17,683 nucleotides of DNA from RGIG529 sp963929765 (GCA_963929765.1 CAWVKD010000071.1:1-17683); one strand, 5' to 3'. Numbered from the stretch's first letter, positions 7,699-15,001 are shown. Translations and numbers: made by a program. The notes: generated by a model from the letters alone, not told the origin.

Positions 7699-8913
7699 AT
7701 GTTACAAGGAAAAACCGTCCTACTCGGTGTTACAGGTAGTATAGCTGCATACAAAGCTGCCGCATTGGCATCTGCTTTAAAAAAGGAACGGTGTAATGTT
7801 CATGTATTGATGACACGAAATGCAATGGAATTTATTGCACCGCGGACCTTCGAGACATTAACAGAACATCGAGCACTTTTTGATACATTTGATCGGAATT
7901 TTGAGTATAAAGTGGAACACATTGCACTAGCAAAACAGGCGGATCTTGTGATGATTGCACCGGCAACTGCCAATGTATTGGCGAAATTAGCCTATGGAAT
8001 AGCGGATGACATGCTAACCACTACCGTTTTGGCATGCCGTTGCCCCAAAATGGCGGCCCCTGCTATGAACACAGGGATGTATGAAAATCCTGCAACACAA
8101 TCTAATATGGAACGATTGCGCATGTTTGGCTGGGACATTGTAGAACCTGCCAGTGGACTTTTAGCCTGTGGCGATGTGGGAGCTGGGAAAATGCCAGAAC
8201 CTGAACAATTACTTGAAGTTATCAAATCACGTTTACTCAACGAAAAGAAAGTTCGCGATTTGGAAGGGCTTCGGATTTTGGTAACTGCAGGCCCTACTCG
8301 AGAAGCAATCGATCCTGTCAGATACATTACAAACCATTCCAGCGGGAAAATGGGATATGCCATTGCAGAAGCAGCAGCAAGACGCGGTGCAATGGTTACG
8401 CTTGTTAGTGGAAAAACAGATCTGAAAACACCAGATTCTGTGGAACGCATTGATATCGTCTCAGCACAAGAGATGTTTGATGCTGTAACAAGTCGGAGCG
8501 CACAACAAGATATTATCATCAAAGCGGCGGCAGTGGCTGACTATCGCCCAGCAGAAGTAGCGGATGATAAGATTAAGAAAACAGATGGTGAAATGTCTAT
8601 TTCTTTAATCCGAAATCCAGATATTTTACAGTATTTGGGTGAGCACCGCCCAAAAGGGCAGTATCTCTGTGGCTTTTCGATGGAAACACGGGATATGGTG
8701 GAAAATTCTAGAAAAAAATTGGAAAAAAAGAAAATTCAAATGATAGCAGCAAACAACCTCAAAGAATCAGGTGCTGGTTTTGAGGTAGACACAAACGTGC
8801 TCACCCTCATTACAAGGGAAAACAAACAGGAATTGCCACTTTTATCAAAAGAAGCAGTGGCTGATATTTTGCTAGATGAAATCATGAAGCATCGAAAAGA
8901 AATAGGTGAATAA
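7699..8913 (+). CDS. coaBC: Bifunctional phosphopantothenoylcysteine decarboxylase / phosphopantothenate-cysteine ligase
   Basis: Joins 4'-phosphopantothenate to cysteine with CTP (CoaB) and then decarboxylates the product to 4'-phosphopantetheine using FMN (CoaC). The 404 residues are of normal family length. CoaC spans about 1-180: GVTGSIAAYKA near the start, active-site H74, PATAN (88-92), the PAMNTGM motif (121-127) and the substrate-clamp cysteine C157 in LLACGDVG. CoaB spans about 189-400: VTAGPT (195-200), N212 in the TNHSSGK loop, AAAVADYRP (276-284) and the KIKK motif (291-294). An upstream in-frame extension to 7489 crosses the promoter and is rejected; the ATG at 7699 has GTGGAG eight bases ahead. 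It is the first gene of a two-gene operon. Confidence 0.96.
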   Translation: MLQGKTVLLGVTGSIAAYKAAALASALKKERCNVHVLMTRNAMEFIAPRTFETLTEHRALFDTFDRNFEYKVEHIALAKQADLVMIAPATANVLAKLAYGIADDMLTTTVLACRCPKMAAPAMNTGMYENPATQSNMERLRMFGWDIVEPASGLLACGDVGAGKMPEPEQLLEVIKSRLLNEKKVRDLEGLRILVTAGPTREAIDPVRYITNHSSGKMGYAIAEAAARRGAMVTLVSGKTDLKTPDSVERIDIVSAQEMFDAVTSRSAQQDIIIKAAAVADYRPAEVADDKIKKTDGEMSISLIRNPDILQYLGEHRPKGQYLCGFSMETRDMVENSRKKLEKKKIQMIAANNLKESGAGFEVDTNVLTLITRENKQELPLLSKEAVADILLDEIMKHRKEIGE

Positions 8914-8928
8914 GGGGGGAGTGATTAG

Positions 8929-9750
8929 ATGCAAGTTCAAAATATTTATGCAGTATATTTTAGCGCTACCGGAACAACAAAGCGTGTTGTTGAAAAAATA
9001 GCTTTAGATTTAGGTAAACTGCTTTCAAAAGAAGTAGCATTTTTTGATTTTACATTACCTGCTCAAAGAGAAAAGACACTTCATTTTAAAGAGAATGATT
9101 TGGTGATCTTTGGGACACCGGTTTATGCCGGTCGTGTGCCCAATGTACTGGTTCCTTATATTAAGGAAAAGATCAAAGGAAATCATGCATTGGCAGTTCC
9201 TGTTGTGTTATATGGGAATCGAAACTACGATGATGCACTGATTGAATTGCGTGATCTGCTGGAGTCGGATGGGTTCCATACCATTGCAGCAGGAGCTTTC
9301 ATTGGAGAACATTCCTTTTCCTATGAACTGGGCAAAGGGCGGCCTGATGAAAAAGATATGATTCTCGTAAAACGGTGGACAGAACGCATTGGAAAGCAAG
9401 TTCAATCTATGGAGAGTATTCCTAACACACCTGTTTATGTAAAAGGCAATGTGCCGTTGCGTCCTCATTATGTACCTCAGGATCGTAACGGGAATAAAGT
9501 CAATATTTTAAAAGTACATCCTGAGACAAAAGAGACTTGTACCCAATGTGGCATTTGTGCCTCTGCTTGTCCAATGGGTTCCATTAGCAAAGAAGATGCT
9601 AGAAAAATGACTGGTATTTGTATTAAATGTGGTGCATGTGTTAAACAATGTCCTATTGGTGCTAAATATTACACGGATGAAAACTATCTATACCATCAAC
9701 ACGAGCTGGAGGAAATGTTCTCCAGGCGCGCAGAGCCAGAAATATTTTAA
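8929..9750 (+). CDS. EFR1-type flavodoxin-ferredoxin fusion protein
   Basis: A 273-residue cytosolic electron carrier. The N-terminal part (about 1-165) is a flavodoxin-like fold with the phosphate loop SATGTTKR (12-19) and a FGTPVYAGR segment (61-69). The C-terminus is a bacterial-type ferredoxin with two CxxCxxCxxxCP clusters: C204, C207, C210, C214 and C231, C234, C237, C241, expected to hold two [4Fe-4S] clusters. It starts 15 bases after coaBC with GGGGGGAG seven bases ahead, so it is co-transcribed. CoaC uses FMN and the ligase uses cysteine, but no direct role for this protein in CoA synthesis is known to me; the pairing may be only shared expression. Confidence 0.92.
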   Translation: MQVQNIYAVYFSATGTTKRVVEKIALDLGKLLSKEVAFFDFTLPAQREKTLHFKENDLVIFGTPVYAGRVPNVLVPYIKEKIKGNHALAVPVVLYGNRNYDDALIELRDLLESDGFHTIAAGAFIGEHSFSYELGKGRPDEKDMILVKRWTERIGKQVQSMESIPNTPVYVKGNVPLRPHYVPQDRNGNKVNILKVHPETKETCTQCGICASACPMGSISKEDARKMTGICIKCGACVKQCPIGAKYYTDENYLYHQHELEEMFSRRAEPEIF

Positions 9751-9757
9751 TACATAA

Positions 9758-9774
9758 AAAGAAGGGCTTTCTTT
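9758..9774 (+). terminator. Weak terminator-like hairpin after the EFR1 gene
   Basis: A 6-pair A/T-rich stem (AAAGAA/TTCTTT) closing a GGGCT loop, just after the stop codon and followed by TATATTATAT. The stem is weak, so termination efficiency is doubtful. Confidence 0.35.
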
Positions 9775-9804
9775 ATATTATATCTAAAATAAAATCGCGC
9801 ATTC

Positions 9805-9844
9805 GTATTTTGAAATACTCCTTGTTACAATATAAGAGAAGGAG
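9805..9844 (+). promoter_or_regulatory. Palindrome and ribosome-site-masking repeat ahead of a small ORF
   Basis: Two overlapping elements. A palindrome GTATTT-TG-AAATAC covers 9805-9818 and includes a TTGAAA -35-like box (9810-9815); a TATAAG lies 15 bases further on, a short spacer. CTCCTT at 9818-9823 is complementary to AAGGAG at 9839-9844, the ribosome site of the 18-codon ORF, and could mask it in RNA. Confidence 0.4.
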
Positions 9845-9854
9845 GTCAACAGAT

Positions 9855-9911
9855 ATGAAGAAGCAAAAATACTATATGGAGTGGCAAGTAATAAGAATGA
9901 ACGGAAAATGA
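9855..9911 (+). CDS. Possible 18-residue peptide or remnant of a broken gene
   Basis: ATG to TGA encodes MKKQKYYMEWQVIRMNGK. Its ribosome site AAGGAGGT, nine bases ahead, is as good as any in the window, which is the main support for translation. The peptide is basic and aromatic and has no signal sequence. In a shifted frame the DNA after it reads on as NERKMIVCCLNNL before a stop, so it may instead be the start of a longer gene now disrupted. The remaining gap to 10153 has one 9-pair hairpin (10036-10059) without a T tract and no other gene I can support. Confidence 0.35.
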   Translation: MKKQKYYMEWQVIRMNGK

Positions 9912-10126
9912 TTGTTTGTTGTCTTAATAATTTGTGAAACAAGCTGATTGCTGAGAGCAGATATGATGAACAATATCTATAATCGTGCAGCGGAAACTGT
10001 ACATGCCGATTTGGTTTACATCTAACGGGAATCAACGACTGAGAGATTTTTCTTAGTCGCTGAAATGATTTAATATTCTAACCAGGCATTTCTAACTCAT
10101 AGTTATATCGTTTTTTACTATTTCCA

Positions 10127-10135
10127 TGGTATACT
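10127..10135 (+). promoter_or_regulatory. Extended -10 promoter of the LysR gene
   Basis: TGG directly followed by TATACT (10130-10135), 18 bases ahead of the start codon; no clear -35. An inverted repeat ATAGT/ACTAT (10099-10121) lies just upstream and could be an autoregulatory site for the LysR protein. The leader would be only about 12 bases long but still holds GGAGG. Confidence 0.5.
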
Positions 10136-10153
10136 GTTTGTGGAGGTGCAGGT

Positions 10154-11044
10154 ATGGAACTTCGTGTACTAAATTACTTTTTGGCAATTGCAAGAGAAGA
10201 AAATTTTACAAAAGCGGCAAAGCAGCTTCATGTTACACAGCCAACATTATCACGGCAAATTGCTGATTTGGAACGAGAACTTGGCGTCAAATTATTTGTT
10301 CGCAGCAATCATAATATTATTTTAACTGAGGACGGAATGATATTAAAACGCCGTGCACAGGAAATTTTATCTTTAGCAGATAAAACAAAGCGGGATTTTC
10401 TGCAAAAAGATGAAGCACTCTCAGGCACAATTTCAATCGGTAGCGGCGAGTTTCGCTCCACAGAATATCTGGCAAAAATCATAGCGGCGTTCCGGAAAAA
10501 ATATCCCAATGTAAAATATGAGATATACAGCGGAAACGCAGGAAATATTCGTGATTATATAGAAAGAGGATTTTTAGATATCGGACTGATGTCAGAACCC
10601 ATTGATATGCGTAAATATAATTTCGTCAATATGCCGATCAAAGAACAGTGGGGAGTGTTTGTTCAAAAAGATTCTCCCCTTTCCGAAAAAAACAGTATAA
10701 GGCCTGAGGATCTAAATGGAATGTCCGTTGTCACCGCAACAGGTGACTTCAACCAAAGCCGTATCGGAAAATGGCTTGGTGATTATAGTGAACAGGTGGA
10801 CATCGTAGCAACTGCTAATTTACCTTATAACGAAGCCGTGTTAGCGAAAGAAAATATAGGAGTAATGCTCAGTATAAATTTAAACTGCGCCTATGAAAAT
10901 CTGCGCTTCATCCCAATAAACCCCGTTTTGGAGGTTTCAACCGCTTTAGCGTGGAAAAAAGAGCAGATATTTTCTGCTACCACTTCCGCCTTTATAGAAT
11001 TTGCAGAACAATACTTAAAAAGTATTTCTAATAATAAATTATAA
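10154..11044 (+). CDS. LysR-family transcriptional regulator
   Basis: A 296-residue LysR-type regulator, the normal length. Residues 1-60 form the winged helix-turn-helix, with the typical NFTKAAKQLHVTQPTLSRQI recognition region; a linker helix follows, and about 90-296 is the periplasmic-binding-protein-like effector domain (IGSGEF near its first strand). The ATG has GGAGG eight bases ahead. It heads the redox cluster on the same strand and is separated from it by a terminator with an embedded promoter, so it is likely a separate unit that may control the cluster. LysR proteins next to flavodoxin, cupin and aldo/keto reductase genes are common in gut clostridia. The effector is unknown. Confidence 0.92.
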   Translation: MELRVLNYFLAIAREENFTKAAKQLHVTQPTLSRQIADLERELGVKLFVRSNHNIILTEDGMILKRRAQEILSLADKTKRDFLQKDEALSGTISIGSGEFRSTEYLAKIIAAFRKKYPNVKYEIYSGNAGNIRDYIERGFLDIGLMSEPIDMRKYNFVNMPIKEQWGVFVQKDSPLSEKNSIRPEDLNGMSVVTATGDFNQSRIGKWLGDYSEQVDIVATANLPYNEAVLAKENIGVMLSINLNCAYENLRFIPINPVLEVSTALAWKKEQIFSATTSAFIEFAEQYLKSISNNKL

Positions 11045-11046
11045 GT

Positions 11047-11070
11047 ATTAGACATTTCAAATGGCCTAAT
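11047..11070. promoter_or_regulatory. Candidate operator: 24-bp interrupted palindrome
   Basis: Nested dyad with outer arms ATTAG/CTAAT (11047-11051, 11066-11070) and inner arms CATTT/AAATG (11053-11057, 11059-11063) around a single central base. It covers the -35 box and most of the spacer of the promoter at 11049-11077. The LysR product or the MerR-type protein whose broken gene follows could bind here; which one is not decided. Confidence 0.6.
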
Positions 11071-11077
11071 TTATAAT
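11049..11077 (+). promoter_or_regulatory. Promoter for the downstream redox cluster
   Basis: TAGACA (11049-11054, five of six consensus positions) and TATAAT (11072-11077) are separated by exactly 17 bases. Transcription would start near 11083-11085, inside the left arm of the following terminator hairpin, so RNA from this promoter would lack part of that arm. Confidence 0.7.
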
Positions 11078-11078
11078 C

Positions 11079-11108
11079 AAAGGTGTTCCAAGACGGAGCA
11101 CCTTTTTT
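11079..11108 (+). terminator. Terminator of the LysR gene
   Basis: An 11-pair stem (AAAGGTGTTCC/GGAGCACCTTT, one G-U pair) with loop AAGAC; the T run 11103-11108 ends the right arm and continues past it. It lies 35 bases after the lysR stop codon. Confidence 0.8.
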
Positions 11109-11131
11109 GTTTACCCGGAAAGGAGATTGAA

Positions 11132-11535
11132 ATGACAACTCAAGAGGCAAGTGAGCATTACAATATTCCGATTAAAATTTTGAAAGAGTATGAAAGCTGG
11201 GGACTATGCGGTGAGGTAAAAAAGTAATGGGCTCGTGGCAATACGACGATAGCGATATTGAACGGCTCAGCACCATTATGACGCTGCATGACATTGGATT
11301 TACCAATTATGAAATCGAAAAATATATGCGTCTGCTTGTTGAGGGAGTGTCCACCGAAGCAGAAAGAATGAAAATGCTGGAAACAAAAAGGATCGGAACG
11401 CTTGATGAAATTCATTTTAAGGAACGACAATTAGATCGTCTGGACTATTTAGGATTTGAAATAAAACGGGGCAAAAAATCACATTATTGCACTACACCAA
11501 TCAGGGAATCAAGGCAAACAATGTGCCGACAGTAA
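11132..11535 (+). pseudogene. Frameshifted MerR-family regulator
   Basis: A start at 11132 with AAAGGAG ahead gives 31 codons (MTTQEASEHYNIPIKILKEY and on) ending in TAA at 11225. The frame from 11227 continues the same protein: YDDSDIERL, the MTLHDIGFTNYEIEKYM helices and a C-terminal coiled-coil-like part to about 11478. Adding one A to the six-A run at 11218-11223 joins both halves into a normal MerR-type regulator of about 115 residues (DNA-binding helix-turn-helix plus dimer helix). The tail beyond about 11478 to the stop at 11533 does not look like MerR and marks a junction with the next remnant. It could be a true mutation, slippage-prone expression or a sequencing error. Confidence 0.8.
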
Positions 11536-11884
11536 ATATTGTAGATGAAGGTATGCTCAAAAAAGCAGATTATGTGGCTTGTGTCAGCGGAAATACGACT
11601 GACAAATCAGAGGTATTTGCATATCACATCGCCGAAACAGGTGCGTCTATCATTGATGAATCTCCTGTTGTTATGGAATATTTCGTTGATGATATTTATC
11701 ACACAAACGGGTTTAATAGTTTTATTTGTAAAATCAGCGCTGTACACGCAGAGAAGTGTGCTAATGAAAACGGAAGATTGATTATACAAAACTAAAGCCT
11801 GTTTTGTTTGAAATGCCGACCTATCAATATTTACGCACAGGTGATGTGATAGGTAACTGTATGAAACTCAATCAATTAAGATAG
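11487..11884 (+). pseudogene. C-terminal half of a flavin reductase-like protein, frameshifted
   Basis: The frame from 11487 contains ADYVACVSGNTTDKSE, then IIDESPVVMEY and HTNGFNSFICKISAVHAE, the FMN-binding and C-terminal portions of flavin reductase domain proteins. The N-terminal half (about 80 residues with the flavin entry loop) is missing, replaced by the MerR remnant. The frame breaks near 11773: the end continues one base out of phase (IDYTKLKPVLFEMPTY and on) to a stop at 11882-11884; adding one A after GGA restores it. With both a truncation and an indel it is very unlikely to be active. An intact relative would use FMN and NAD(P)H. Confidence 0.75.
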
Positions 11885-11900
11885 AAAAGGAGATAAAAAA

Positions 11901-12560
11901 ATGAAAAAAATATGTTCACTGATTACGGTTTTTGCCTTGCTGCTTACTTTTACTGCGTGCGGCAACAACACGAATAATGAGGGTTCCTCTTCTACTCCAC
12001 AGCGGTCAAGCACGCCCTATTCCGTATCCGCCGAAGAATCAAGCAATCAGAATGATTCTTCTAAACCTGCCGAAACAGGCTCTAAATCATTAGTAGTTTA
12101 TTTCTCTTGGTCCGGCAACACCGAAAATGTAGCCCATTCTATTCAGAGCCAGACAGATTCCGACATTTTCGAAATCGTACCTGCGACACCGTATAGCGAC
12201 GATTATGATACCGTTGTGGATTTGGCGCGGGAGGAACAGCAAAACAATGTTCGTCCTGCCATTTCAGATAGCGTTGAAAATATCGAGCAGTACGATGTAA
12301 TCTATGTGGGCTTTCCCAACTGGTGGGGCGATATGCCGATGATTCTCTATACCTTTTTTGATACATACGATTTGTCCAGCAAGACAGTTGCCTTGTTTTG
12401 CACCAGCGGCGGCAGCGGACTTTCTAACACGGTAAATGAGGTAAAAGATCTCGAACCTGACGCCACCGTAACCGAGGGACTTCATATCGGCAGCAGTTCA
12501 TCGTCTAATCCAGATAATGCAGTCAGTGAATGGTTAGATGACATAGGGCTTGCGAAATAG
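11901..12560 (+). CDS. Lipoprotein flavodoxin (exported)
   Basis: A 219-residue flavodoxin with a type II signal peptide: basic MKK, hydrophobic core, then FTAC with the lipidated C20. A Ser/Thr/Asn/Glu-rich linker (about 21-60) leads to one flavodoxin-fold domain (about 61-219) with phosphate loop SWSGNTENVA (70s), the FPNWW segment (138-142) and SGGSG (169-173) expected to contact FMN. It is therefore predicted to hang outside the membrane, where flavodoxins are unusual; how FMN is loaded is unclear. AAGGAG precedes the ATG. It follows the flavin reductase remnant by 16 bases and the FGE-flavodoxin gene follows 11 bases later, so these are one operon. Confidence 0.9.
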   Translation: MKKICSLITVFALLLTFTACGNNTNNEGSSSTPQRSSTPYSVSAEESSNQNDSSKPAETGSKSLVVYFSWSGNTENVAHSIQSQTDSDIFEIVPATPYSDDYDTVVDLAREEQQNNVRPAISDSVENIEQYDVIYVGFPNWWGDMPMILYTFFDTYDLSSKTVALFCTSGGSGLSNTVNEVKDLEPDATVTEGLHIGSSSSSNPDNAVSEWLDDIGLAK

Positions 12561-12571
12561 GAGGCAATTTT

Positions 12572-14017
12572 ATGAAAAAATTTCTATCCTTTCTCCTATC
12601 GATTTTCCTTGTTTTTTTTCTGGCGGCTTGCAGTCAGTCAGAAACTTCTGACACAGGAGCAAATCAATTGTCAGCAAATAATTCTTTGGAGGAAACAGAT
12701 ATGCAGGTTCCCGAGAACTTTGTCCTTATCAAGGGCGGAGTATTTCAAATGGGCAGTCCCGAATCCGAAGCATGGCGCAGTGCTGATGAAACACAGCACA
12801 CGGTTACAGTCAGTGATTTTTATATGAGCAAATACGAATTGACACAAGAGGAATATGAAGAAATCACAGGCAGTAATCCGAGCAATTTTCAAGGTGATAA
12901 TCTACCCGTCGAAAATATCTCTTGGCTTGATGCAGTAGCTTATTGCAACGCCCGAAGTGAAGAGGACGGTTTAACCCCGGTCTATGCAATCGACGGTCAG
13001 AATGTTTCTTGGGACAGAAGCGCAAACGGCTATCGCCTGCCTACCGAAGCGGAATGGGAATATGCCTGCCGTGCCGGAACGACAACACCTTTTTATATGG
13101 AAAACTCTCCGAGCGCGGAGGACGTAAATTATTATGGCCATTACCCCTATGAAATAGAGGATAACTATTTTTCACAAAATAATTTGGAAGTAAAACCCGG
13201 TGAATACAGAGAAACCACCGTCCCGATAGATAGCTTTTCCGAGAATCCTTATGGACTTTATAATATGCATGGCAATGTAAGCGAATGGGTATGGGATTAT
13301 TACGGAGAATATCCAACCGACGAACAAATCGATCCCGCCGGTCCCAACTCCGGCACTCTACGGGTTTACCGTGGCGGCGGCTGGAATGATTTTGCTAAAA
13401 ATATGCGTTCTGCTTACCGAGCCACGCTGGAACAGAATAAAGGCAGCTTTAATCTCGGTATTCGTTTGGTATTAAATGCGGCTCCCGGTACAGGCAGCGT
13501 TTCAGGCACAGGAGCAAAAAATACATTTACTGGCGGAAACGGTAAAATATTGATTGCGTATTTCTCATGGGGGGGAAATACAAAGGGCATTGCAGAAGAA
13601 ATCCAGCGTCAAACAGGCGCAGACCTGTTTGAAATTACAATGGTAAATCCTTATTCAAACGACTACAACACCGTTTTGGACGAAGCACAGAGAGATCAAA
13701 ACGAACAGGCTCGTCCAGAGCTTGCAAGTCATATAGATAATATGAACGAATACGATACTGTTATGATTGGCTATCCCAACTGGTGGGCTTCAATTCCTAT
13801 GCCGGTTGCGTCTTTCCTTGAAGAATACGACTTTTCAGGTAAAACAATTCTTCCGTTCTGCTCTCACGGCGGTGGTCGTTTCGGACAGAGCTTGACTGCT
13901 ATTGCCAAACTTGCGCCAAACGCTACAATGGGCGAAGCTCTTTCTATTCACTATTCGGGCGGTTCAGAGCTTTCGAGTGATGTTACCGTTTGGCTCAGCA
14001 GCAATGGGATTCAATAA
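12572..14017 (+). CDS. Lipoprotein with FGE-sulfatase/SUMF1-like domain fused to flavodoxin
   Basis: A 481-residue two-domain exported protein. A type II signal peptide ends in LAAC (C20). Residues about 47-303 form an FGE-sulfatase (SUMF1/PvdO/EgtB-like) domain: IKGGVFQMGS (53-62), RLPTEAEWEYACR (155-167), GLYNMHGNVSEWVWD (228-242) and YRGGGW (266-271). The two catalytic copper-site cysteines of true formylglycine-generating enzymes are absent from the stretch after RGGGW (it reads NDFAKNMRSAYR), so that reaction is unlikely. A Gly/Ser/Thr linker (304-323) joins a flavodoxin domain (324-481): SWGGNTKG (332-339), YPNWW (401-405), SHGGGRFG (431-438). GGAGG stands seven bases before the ATG. 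The FGE-like part may bind or modify something at the surface using electrons from the flavodoxin; this is inference. Confidence 0.9.
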   Translation: MKKFLSFLLSIFLVFFLAACSQSETSDTGANQLSANNSLEETDMQVPENFVLIKGGVFQMGSPESEAWRSADETQHTVTVSDFYMSKYELTQEEYEEITGSNPSNFQGDNLPVENISWLDAVAYCNARSEEDGLTPVYAIDGQNVSWDRSANGYRLPTEAEWEYACRAGTTTPFYMENSPSAEDVNYYGHYPYEIEDNYFSQNNLEVKPGEYRETTVPIDSFSENPYGLYNMHGNVSEWVWDYYGEYPTDEQIDPAGPNSGTLRVYRGGGWNDFAKNMRSAYRATLEQNKGSFNLGIRLVLNAAPGTGSVSGTGAKNTFTGGNGKILIAYFSWGGNTKGIAEEIQRQTGADLFEITMVNPYSNDYNTVLDEAQRDQNEQARPELASHIDNMNEYDTVMIGYPNWWASIPMPVASFLEEYDFSGKTILPFCSHGGGRFGQSLTAIAKLAPNATMGEALSIHYSGGSELSSDVTVWLSSNGIQ

Positions 14018-14034
14018 AGGAGGAATTTTGAATA

Positions 14035-14480
14035 ATGAAAGTATTAGATAAAAAGCAATTTGAAGAAATCAATGTTTTCGGAACAGGTAAGCCTAACGAA
14101 GCATTTGCACAGTATTTCATAGGCGAAGATCCTTTTTGAACCCGCTGACAAATCCGCAGGAAACAGTGGTGTTTCTCGCCAATGTAACTTTTGAACCGGG
14201 CTGCCGTAACAACTGGCATATTCACCACGCTAAAAGCGGCGGCGGTCAGCTCCTCATTTGCATAGCAGGCGAGGGCTGGTATCGGGAGGAAAATAAGCTG
14301 CCTATTTCTCTCACCGCAGGAACGGTAATCACAATTCCTGCTGAGGTAAAACACTGGCACGGAGCGAAAAAGGACAGCTGGTTTTCTCATATCGCCGTAG
14401 AGGTGCCGGGAGAGGGCACCTCAAATGAATGGTGTGAAGCTGTAAGCGATAAAGAATACAGTAAATTGGAGGAAAAATAA
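14035..14480 (+). pseudogene. Frameshifted cupin-domain protein
   Basis: An ATG at 14035, with AAGGAGG ahead, opens 34 codons (ending FIGEDPF) and stops at 14137. From 14136 another frame carries the rest: NPLTNPQETVVFLANVTFEPG, the metal-binding motif WHIHHAKSGGGQ, GWYREE and the second motif PAEVKHWHGA. One base missing near 14129-14132 explains the break; restoring it gives a single-domain cupin of about 148 residues, the normal size for the cupins found beside aldo/keto reductase and flavodoxin genes. The 3' part retains all metal ligands but has no ribosome site of its own, so it is probably not translated efficiently. Confidence 0.8.
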
Positions 14481-14481
14481 A

Positions 14482-14955
14482 ATGAGTAAAAAGTTAGTTG
14501 CATATTTTTCGGCAAGCGGTGTTACCAAATACGCCGCTGAACGTTTGGCAAAAGCGGCAGGTGCCGATCTGTTTGAGATTAAGCCCGCCGTCCCCTATAC
14601 CCGTGCTGACCTTGACTGGACAAACAAAAAGAGCCGTAGTTCTGTTGAGATGAGCGACCAAAATTCCCGTCCTGAAATTGCAGGACAGCTTTCCAATATG
14701 GAGGATTACGACACTGTCTTTATCGGTTTCCCGATTTGGTGGCATGTTGCGCCCACCATTATCAACACCTTTGTGGAAAGCTACGATTTTTCGGGAAAGA
14801 CAGTTATTCCATTTGCAACCAGCGGCGGCAGCGGAATGGGTAAAACCGTAGAAGTTTTAAAAGCTCTTTGCCCCAGCGCAAATTGGGAAAAAGGCAAAAT
14901 GCTAAATCGTGTTTCAGACGCGGAGCTTGAAAAATGGCTGGACAGCATTTTGTAA
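14482..14955 (+). CDS. Cytosolic flavodoxin
   Basis: A 157-residue single-domain flavodoxin without signal peptide. The phosphate loop is FSASGVTKYAA (9-19), the aromatic FMN-stacking region FPIWWHV (83-89), and the third loop FATSGGSG (111-118). It resembles the two exported flavodoxin domains in this cluster (same PxxW-type and GG motifs) and is their likely paralogue, now acting inside the cell, perhaps on the aldo/keto reductase pathway or as a flavin-dependent quinone or nitro reductase. GGAGG lies at the end of the cupin remnant, eight to nine bases before the ATG. The next gene follows after 47 bases. Confidence 0.9.
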   Translation: MSKKLVAYFSASGVTKYAAERLAKAAGADLFEIKPAVPYTRADLDWTNKKSRSSVEMSDQNSRPEIAGQLSNMEDYDTVFIGFPIWWHVAPTIINTFVESYDFSGKTVIPFATSGGSGMGKTVEVLKALCPSANWEKGKMLNRVSDAELEKWLDSIL

Positions 14956-14960
14956 GTTAT

Positions 14961-15001
14961 ACAGTACAGGCGAAGAACTGACAAATAAAAAGGAGTACTG
15001 T
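14961..15001 (+). repeat. Inverted repeat around the aldo/keto reductase ribosome site
   Basis: ACAGTAC (14961-14967) is complementary to GTACTGT (14995-15001), which ends just before the ATG at 15003 and abuts the AGGAG. In RNA the repeat could fold with a 27-base loop and hinder ribosome entry; it is too short to be sure. Confidence 0.3.

Noticed and set aside
9784..10035. Minus-strand 83-codon open frame
   Set aside because: No ribosome site, no recognisable domain and unusual composition; it lies opposite the small plus-strand ORF and intergenic DNA.
10036..10059. Rho-independent terminator upstream of lysR
   Set aside because: A 9-pair stem is present (CGACTGAGA/TCTTAGTCG), but no T tract follows and no gene ends close before it.
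12710..13480. True formylglycine-generating (sulfatase-maturing) enzyme
   Set aside because: The fold motifs are present, but the cysteine pair needed for copper binding is missing and there is no sulfatase gene nearby.
14136..14480. Short cupin gene beginning at TTG 14136 as an intact gene
   Set aside because: There is no ribosome site before it, and the upstream 34 codons clearly belong to the same cupin once one base is restored.
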